From contig CP034975.1 of NCBI GenBank assembly GCA_004026145.2, forward strand, positions 12,613,582-12,677,581: a stretch of 64,000 nt of DNA, in the 5' to 3' direction. The DNA comes from Takifugu bimaculatus (Eukaryota; Chordata; Actinopteri; Tetraodontiformes; Tetraodontidae). Under the pieces are notes generated by a model. The model had not been told where the DNA came from. It made no database searches and was given only the letters and a program-made list of their open reading frames with translations. Shown here one piece after another: positions 57,325 through 64,000 of this stretch. Position 1 is the first letter of the stretch, and every line of letters starts with the position of its first letter. Position numbers and translations under genes: made by a program.

Positions 57325-60300
57325 ATGGCTCAATGGCAGAAACTGCTGCGGTTGGATCGGGGGCTCCAGAGTCGTGTGATCCAGCTCTATGAGGGAAGGT
57401 TCCCCAGAGACATACGACATTGGCTGTGCTCTCAGATAGAGAGTCACAACTGGTAAGGTGGATAAATATCTGACCACTGGTCATCGCTGACGACTGGTCA
57501 TCGGTGTTACTTTAGTAGGGAGGGGTGCCGGGACACCTTCAGAGGACTGCTGAGGTACCCTCGAGCAGGCGACTGTGTACCCTGCCTTCACTCATATGTG
57601 GCTCCCACATATGGCGCGTGACCCCTGACAGGGATAAAAAAAAGAGAAATGAATGTATGGATGATGCAGTAATGCAATATTAATATTAGCAAAATATGTA
57701 AACAATGTTCATGTCATTTAAAGCATTCATATATGTGTTATCAGGGGTTTAGTGTAAGCCCACACTGGTGACGAGCACCATTTCCTTTCATGTCAGGTGT
57801 TTGGCTGCAGTGGACGAAGGTGAAGCCAGAGCTTGTTTCCAGTCACTCCTGGAGTATTTGGAGGAACAGAGGGAGCGTTCGGCACGGGAAAACACCATGT
57901 TACTGGAACCTGACTATGCCGGGATGAGAGACTACCTGCTGGTAAGATGCACCATTCTGTGACCCTCCCATTTCCATAGGGTGACGTGGCCTCGGTGTGA
58001 GTTGATTTCTAGCTTTTTCCTATTTTATATTTTTAGAAAAACTTTCAAGATTGGCCAAAAAACTTGGCCTTGATCTTGTCTGAGTGCCTGAAAGAGGAAA
58101 AGAAAATTCTGAATTCTGCTTCTGAGGAACAGGTAGGATGACCAGAGGCTTGGTCAGTGTTTTATCAAGTGTGGAAATAGCTTTGTGTTCCTTTGTCCAT
58201 ATTTTAAACCAGCCTATGTTTTCTAATCAGGCTCAACCCAAAGGGACACATCTTGACAGTAAGATCAATCATCTGAAGAGTCTGACTTTGGTAAAAGCAC
58301 TTTTTTAAATCACACCCTTGACTTTCAAAGATGCTGAATATTTAACACGTTTGAGGGATTGATGTTCATACAGGAGATAAAGAAACAAAATAAGTCTCTC
58401 GAGGACATATACGAAGGACTGGAATTCATACAAGACGCCTGCAGAGACCAAGGCGTCACAGAGGGCATGAAGAAGAGGGTTCCAGAGGAGCAGCACATTG
58501 GACTGGCCCGGTCTCTTGCTAACGTGGAGGAGAAATGTCAGAAACAGGCCAATATTATCACCCAAAAAAAACAGGTACACGACAGCACCAACTGGACAAG
58601 GACGTTATTTAGGGGGCTGTGATGATCAGTGAAGGTGACCAGTGAAAATAAGCAGACTTGTTCTGCCTCCTGGATGTTTTTGCGATGCAGATGTTGCTGC
58701 AGTCCACAATGAACATTGTAAAAGTGGCAGAGGAGATTGTGCAGACCCTCACAGATGTGGAGCTGCCCGCGTGGAAGCGCAGGCAGCAGTTGTCCTGCAT
58801 TGGGAGTCCAGTCAACACCTCTCTTGAGGATCTTCAGAGCTGGTATGAACCACAGTGACCTTTCAGGCATGCTGAGGAGGCCTCATAGCACAGACGGGCT
58901 GATGTTGCACCTGCAGGTTCTCCTCTGTCATGGAAATGCTCCTGGAGCTGCGCGAACAGCTTCAGAAACTTCAGCAGCAGGACAGGAAGTACAACAGCGC
59001 AGAGGTCTCACAATTCTCTGCTCCCCTGGAGGAGATCGAGAAAGCTGCCTCCTCCTTGTGCATCAGGCTGCTTCAGAGGTGAGACGGCGACCCTGAAACA
59101 CGTTTGTGTGGATTTCTGAGGCCCGTTGTGTGCGTCTGATCTGTCGCCGTGTCTCTGCAGCGCTCTGGTGGTTGAGAAACAGCCGATCATGTCCAAGTTA
59201 GCTCAGCGCCCACTCATAGTCAAGACCGGAGTGCGATTCACCGTGTCAGTAAGGTGTGTGTTCCTGCGGTTCACCTTTGAAGGAAATGACAGAAATCTCT
59301 AAAAGGTTTGGAGGCTTCGGAACCCGATGAGGGACGTATTTTCTTGACTGTGTTTTTATCCCCTCAGGTTCTTGGCAAACCTTCCAAAATTCAAGTACCA
59401 GCTCAAAGTCAAACCTGTATTCGACAAGTAAGTTCATCTTGAAGAATCTTCTCTCTCACATCGCTGCTTCATAAGGAAATCGTGAAAAACATTTGTCATC
59501 GTTTTTCCTAAAATCAGGCACGTTGAAGAGGACAGCACCACTAAAGGGTGAGTAAAAGTGCTGTCAAAACGTTTCCTGTTCATTCATTTATTTTTTTTAG
59601 AACAAACTGTTGTTTCAGGTTCCGTCGATTTAGCGTCAGCAAGGACGACTTTAAGGTCCTGGACGAGGACACGCCGGGTGGAGGCTTGGTGGCAGAATTT
59701 TGTCACATGGTAGGAAACTGACCAACCAGCTGCACTGTTGCCGACGTGTCCTTTAAACCAGCCTCTGATTGGTGGAAGATCTCCTTATCAAATACAACCA
59801 TTGTGTCTTTTTCAGTCACTTAAAGAAGCCAAAGTGAAGTCCAAAGGGTCTCCTGAGGTGAGAAGGCACATTCGTATGCAGCTGAATGTCAAATGAACTT
59901 CCACAAACAAGCTTTATGGAAACATTTGGTGTCTTTTAGCACCACAAACTCCTGTTGAACAGCCTCAGTTTTCTGAAAAGTCTATGCTATGAAAAGAGAA
60001 AAACTCTGCCTGTTTCTCCGTCATCAGACTCGTGTGGGGGTCACCGAAGAACTCCACCTGGTTAACTTTGTGACCGATTTCCGGCATGCTGGCCTGGAGT
60101 GCACCATCGAGGTGAGCGCCTGGGGAGGCAGCAGTGGCACGGCCACACGCAGCGCTGCAGTTCTGAGTGATTGTCTGCTCCTGTGTCGGTCCAGGCCAGC
60201 ACCCTGCCCGTGGTGGTGATCTCCAGCAGTAATCAGGTGGGCAGCGCCTGGGCCTCCATCATGTGGTGCAGCGTGCTCTGCACCAGCGAACCAATGGTAA

Positions 60301-61725
60301 AGATACATGAACCTACACCCCAGTTCAGATGGAACATCCAGAAAAAGGCTAAAGCCTAAATAACAGAGCGTCCTTACGCCCCCTCCTCTGCTGTAGAACC
60401 TGTCACTGTTTGTGGACCCACCCCCCCTCAAATGGACAGAGCTGTCACAGGTTCTGAGCTGGCAGTTTTTGACCGTTGGCCAACGAGAGCTTGATGAAAA
60501 CCAGCTCGCAGATCTCAAAGACAAACTCGCGGGTAAGAGGCTCTTACTGCCTGAGATATGAAATTATTAGACACGTGCTTCAAATTGGTCATAAAGGTGA
60601 TTTTGAAGGGAAAAAGAATAATTGGAAAAGAAAATCCGCGAGAGGTTTTTAGCTGCTAATGCTAAATTAGCCTTCTAGCTGTCAGCATGAAAACTGTTCT
60701 AGACCCATAATCCCATACCCCGACAAGAGGATGGCACCTGAACGTCTCCCAATGAACTCAAACTGTGTCCATTCCTCACAGATCCTGATGATCTTGTTCA
60801 CTGGACCAAGTTTTCCAAGGTGAGAATCTAGGTTCTGGTTGTTGCTTGTTTTCCGAACGGGCTTGATGGAGACGCAAGTGAATATTTGAAGGAGAAGAAA
60901 ACGCAACTGTGCCCATGTTGTCATCTGTTCTTGTGTGTGTGTGTGTGTGTGTGTCCGTGTGTGTCCGTGTGTGTGTCCGTGTGTGTGTGTGTGTGTGTAG
61001 GATGACAATGCCTGGATTTGGATTGATGGCATCCTAGATTTGATCAAGAAACACTTGGTGGACCTTTGGAGGGATGGGTAAGACTGAATTTAGAAAATAA
61101 GACTTTCTTATTTACATTAACGCGTTAGAAATAGGCAGCAGGAAATCCTTCTCAGTTTTTCCATCGCTCGTGTGTTGCAGCTTGATCATGGGGTTCGTGA
61201 GCAGGAAGAAAACACTGGCCCTTTTACGGGAGAAGCCCAACGGCACCTTTCTGCTCCGTTTCAGCGAGAGCAGCAAAGAAGGGGCCATCACCTTCAGCTG
61301 GGTGGAGCACATCAATGGCGGTATGTGGCCACAGGCATCTTCAGTTCTAAAAGGGCTCCTTCACCTTCACGCTGTGGCGTACCGAGTCAAAACTCTACTT
61401 TATCTTCCCGTCATCGTGCCTTCAAGAGTTTAACTAAATGGAAAATTCATGTGCATTTACACTTTTCTACCACTTTACAGTCACAGAGAAAATCTTTCAG
61501 ATATTTGCTTTGTGTGTCTGTGTGGGTCCCTTGTAGACACGCACGTGCACGCTGTGCAGCCGTGCGTCAAAGAGGAGCTGTCAATAATATGTCTGGCGGA
61601 CGTCATCAACCTCTACAGTCTGAGACCTCAGAACTGTGCGTCCAGTAACCCGCTGGTCTACCTTTACCCAGACATCCCTAAAGACCGCGCCTTTAAACGC
61701 TTCTACAGGATAACTGGTAAGGTCT

Positions 61726-61808
<83 letters not shown>

Positions 61809-62349
61809 CCCAGGCAGGTACCAGCATCCTGGAGTGTTACTCTCCTTCTGACCATGCAGGACACTTGAATAAGACCCTCAACGGTTACGTGTTGAGACCA
61901 CTCGTCCCCATGTCCATGTAAGGCTGCAAATACAATAAATGCATCGACATCAGAGTTTAATGAGTTTATTGAGTGTGTTGTTGTTGTTTTTACAGGTGTC
62001 CTACGCCACCGCCGTCGCCTCCTCCCGAGACGATGGAAGTGGATGTAAACGTAACTGTGAGTTTGACATTTGAAATTCCTGATACACACTTACAAACTGC
62101 TGGTCCCAGCAGTCCTGTATTTATTCTTATTTATAGTTCTATACTGTTTTTACTTGTTTTCGATGGCATCTTTGTGCGGGACGGGTCGCGGCCATGTTCT
62201 AACTTTATTGACGTTTAAAACTAGCGGCGCTTTAGCTTCTGCTCTCGACCTCACCGCGTGTTTCTGTGTCCTTGTAGCCTGATGTCAGTAAGCTCTTAGA
62301 GGAACTCTTCCCTGAAATCTTCACTGCGGAATGTCCTCCTGCACCCTGA
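57325..62349 (+). CDS. stat1: STAT1-like signal transducer and activator of transcription
   Basis: Twenty-two coding exons with consistent phases: 57325-57452, 57797-57941, 58037-58132, 58231-58290, 58374-58574, 58691-58842, 58917-59078, 59161-59253, 59368-59427, 59518-59547, 59619-59709, 59816-59857, 60028-60111, 60195-60296, 60397-60532, 60782-60819, 61001-61077, 61181-61320, 61537-61716, 61860-61917, 61996-62056, 62278-62349. They give 735 residues (human STAT1 750). N-domain MAQWQKLLRLD; coiled coil; WKRRQQLSCIGSP; DNA-binding domain with RPLIVKTGVRFTV and GFRRFSV; linker WASIMW; SH2 GTFLLRFSESSKEGAITFSW. Tyr682 in NGYVLRPLVPMS is the expected JAK target. The C-terminus lacks the LPMSP serine motif. 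STAT1 over STAT2/4 rests on SH2 and linker similarity and gls/stat4 neighbours; teleosts have two stat1 genes, and linkage to mstnb would suit stat1b. Confidence 0.85.
57545..57665. mobile_element. SINE/LINE-tail-like repeat in STAT1-like intron 1
   Basis: TGAGGTACCCTCGAGCAGGC, TGTACCCTGCCTTCACTCATATG, and GACCCCTGACAGGGATAAA followed by GAATGTATGGATG are the words of a common fish retroposon tail (GGTACCCTTGAGCAAGGC; ACCCCGCCTTC; GGGATAA; ATGGATGG). Confidence 0.65.
60931..61000 (+). repeat. (TG)n repeat forming a STAT1-like splice acceptor
   Basis: TG units with three TCCG interruptions run right up to the TAG at 60998-61000 that is the acceptor of the 77-bp coding exon 61001-61077. There is no conventional pyrimidine tract in the last 60 bases. 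Confidence 0.9.
61726..61806. repeat. (CA)n repeat next to a STAT1-like donor
   Basis: About 40 CA units starting 10 bp after the donor at 61717 of the SH2-region exon 61537-61716. Confidence 0.95.
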
Positions 62350-63343
62350 ACACGTCCACTTCTCCATTTTTATCAGGTTATTTCATCAGAATACAAAGAT
62401 GAGGAGAGAATCCTAATGAATGTATTTATGATTTCTGCTGCCAAAACATCCGGGAGTTTACTGCACTGAAACGTCGTCCGCGGAGGACATTTGTTACGAA
62501 GAGTATCGCCCACCCACAGCAGACTCTGGCTTTAACTCCTTTTGCTCTGTATAGAGGACATCTAGGGCATCCATGTCAAGCGTTTGTAAAGCTTTTGCAC
62601 CTTTCACTTCCTCATTCTGGAGGGAGTTAAACTCTTTCTAATGTTGTCTTGATATTTTCGCTGAGTAACTGGTTACCATCAAGGTTCCACTTCACATGTA
62701 TGTTCACTGCAGTGGAAACATGATTTCTTTTTTTTTTTCTCCGAAAAATTTTTTTCAGTATTCTAATTATCTTTCAAACTGTGGAGAATTAAAGGAAAGG
62801 GAACATTTTTGTGCATGTGGCTGAATAAACAAGGTGTGTTTGACAACAACAGACCACAACTGCTTCATAACCACTGCCCATCATGACTTCTCAGCACTTT
62901 ACAAGAAGAAATTTAAAGGCTGCTTAGAGAAGAACCACAACTTTATTATTGGTGTGAAGGTCACAACAACGTGTCTGTTCATCCTTCTCATTTATCTCAA
63001 CGTTTCTGTAAAGAGGGCGACAATATTCGCTGTGGTAAAGCTGCGGGCGACACCCAACGGGACTGAACGGGACAGAAACAGACAGGCCGGAACAGTAAAG
63101 CAGCACAGATCTTCAGATCAAACTCAGCTTATTTTATATACATTCAAAAAAAACCTTTAGACAAAATCAAACTGTTAAAATACAAAAGTACAACACCACG
63201 CTTGTCAAACAATAATGGAGATAGAAAAAGTAGAATAAATCCTGCTCTGAATTTAACAAGCCAAACATGATATTTCCATCAATTAAACACAGCGAAGGCT
63301 TTGGTTGTTATGGTGACAGGAAAGAGGAACATCTGTCGCCTCT
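62350..63343. other. Convergent 3' ends of STAT1-like gene and stat4
   Basis: AATAAA at 62824-62829 followed by GT-rich sequence is the likely poly(A) site of the STAT1-like gene. TTTATT at about 62942-62947 (AATAAA on the minus strand) is a candidate for stat4. No coding sequence is seen. Confidence 0.55.
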
Positions 63344-63721
63344 TTACTCTGAATATGGAGGACTCATCTGGAAAACGAACACAGGAACATCCCATTAGCA
63401 GCAGAACATGAGTCAGAATTAGCATCAAACTAACATTAAGATATAATGTTGATAAGGGATTACACATAATATTAATTAGATTTAATTAACCATCAGTAAC
63501 CAGTCTGAGGGGAAACTGGAGAAGCACACAAACAGCTGACCGGACCCTCGATGATGCCACTAATATTGGGGGGGGCAGAACATAACTATTTGAGGAGAGT
63601 GTGTGAAAACTTACGGTGTCGAGATCAAAACACAGCTGCTCGCGGAGCAAGTCGAAACTCCCCGAGAGTCATCGGCAGCTCTGGAGACTGATCGGAAGCT
63701 GGCGTGGTGCTCGAGTTCTCA
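63344..63721 (-). CDS. stat4: STAT4, last two coding exons (partial); one-base frameshift
   Basis: Two small exons, 63615-63721 and 63344-63367, form the transactivation tail. The first reads through LPMT (human LPMSP), then after a surplus base in the CCCC run (+ strand 63660-63663) continues as GSFDLLREQLCFDLDT; human STAT4 has SVYAVLRENLSPTTIETA here. The second exon, MSPPYSE and stop, matches the human end MKSPYSAE. Removing one base brings both exons into one frame with correct phases. Upstream exons lie beyond the right edge. Alternatives such as STAT1 or STAT3 do not end in this way. STAT4 mediates IL-12 signalling in T and NK cells. The Thr in LPMT replaces the usual phospho-Ser of LPMSP. 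Confidence 0.78.
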
Positions 63722-64000
63722 CTGGGAGGATCAAGACAGAAATCCGTGAGCTTCAACGTTCACGTCCTTCATAACGACAGTTAGCCGTGTTGCTACATCC
63801 TTAAGGAGATTAAATGAGACGACAAACTCCTCTTTCTGGTCCAGATCGAGAATCCAGAACCAGATAGAAAATCTATTCCAGTCAGGATCTGTGATTCCTG
63901 GTGTTCCTCGCTACCGTTCTACCGTGTTTCAGCATTTCAGCAGTTGTTGTTTCTATCATTTATTCCCAAGAGGAAAATCTGCAAATTCTAAAATAATTCC
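63722..64000 (-). other. stat4: stat4 intron
   Basis: Upstream of the acceptor at 63722-63723 (minus strand). No further coding exon is recognised before the window ends. Confidence 0.5.

Noticed and set aside
60024..60524. 166-codon minus-strand frame
   Set aside because: It lies opposite STAT1-like exons 60028-60111, 60195-60296 and 60397-60532 and resembles nothing known.
1..64000. CRISPR arrays, operons, prophage or bacterial-type systems
   Set aside because: The window is spliced vertebrate DNA; no spaced direct repeats of the CRISPR kind were seen.

Overview
This is nuclear genomic DNA from a ray-finned fish, most likely a percomorph teleost with a compact genome. The evidence is short spliced genes with GT-AG introns, many (CA)n/(GT)n microsatellites, teleost-style repeat tails, and a myostatin of the fish MSTN-1 (mstnb) type. 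Eleven protein-coding loci can be recognised. In order they are C2orf88/smAKAP (-), mstnb (+), pms1 (-), ormdl1 (+), adat3 (-), alkbh6 (-), osgepl1 (+), fkbp7 (-), gls (+), a STAT1-like gene (+), and the last two coding exons of stat4 (-), which runs off the right edge.

Layout: 1-2.6 kb is non-coding and includes an approximately 0.8 kb minisatellite with a 14-bp unit. smAKAP lies at 2.68-2.95 kb and mstnb at 5.36-7.24 kb, with a TATA box and CCAAT box upstream. A roughly 6 kb non-coding stretch follows. pms1 fills 14.2-25.8 kb in 12 coding exons. It diverges from ormdl1 (27.9-29.0 kb), whose 3' end converges on intronless adat3. Intronless alkbh6 and seven-exon osgepl1 are next, then fkbp7, which diverges from gls across a 1.15 kb promoter region. 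gls carries both alternative C-terminal ends: a GAC-type exon and, further on, four KGA-type exons. The STAT1-like gene has 22 coding exons and meets stat4 tail to tail.

The smAKAP-MSTN-PMS1-ORMDL1-OSGEPL1 and GLS-STAT1-STAT4 groups match the human 2q32 neighbourhood from memory. FKBP7, ADAT3 and ALKBH6 lie elsewhere in human, and STAT1 is inverted relative to GLS and STAT4. The genes are not an operon-like pathway: they serve muscle growth control, mismatch repair, sphingolipid control, two tRNA modifications, ER folding, glutamine metabolism and cytokine signalling.

The most useful observation is a set of five single-base insertions in otherwise well-conserved exons (gls exons 1 and 12, pms1 exon 9, adat3, stat4). 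All are +1 and four are an extra C on the + strand next to another C. This points to consensus error more than to five broken genes. I saw no new multi-gene system. The biologically most interesting points are the unusual C-terminus of the STAT1-like protein, its splice acceptor built from a TG repeat, its ISRE-like promoter, and the intronless adat3/alkbh6 pair.
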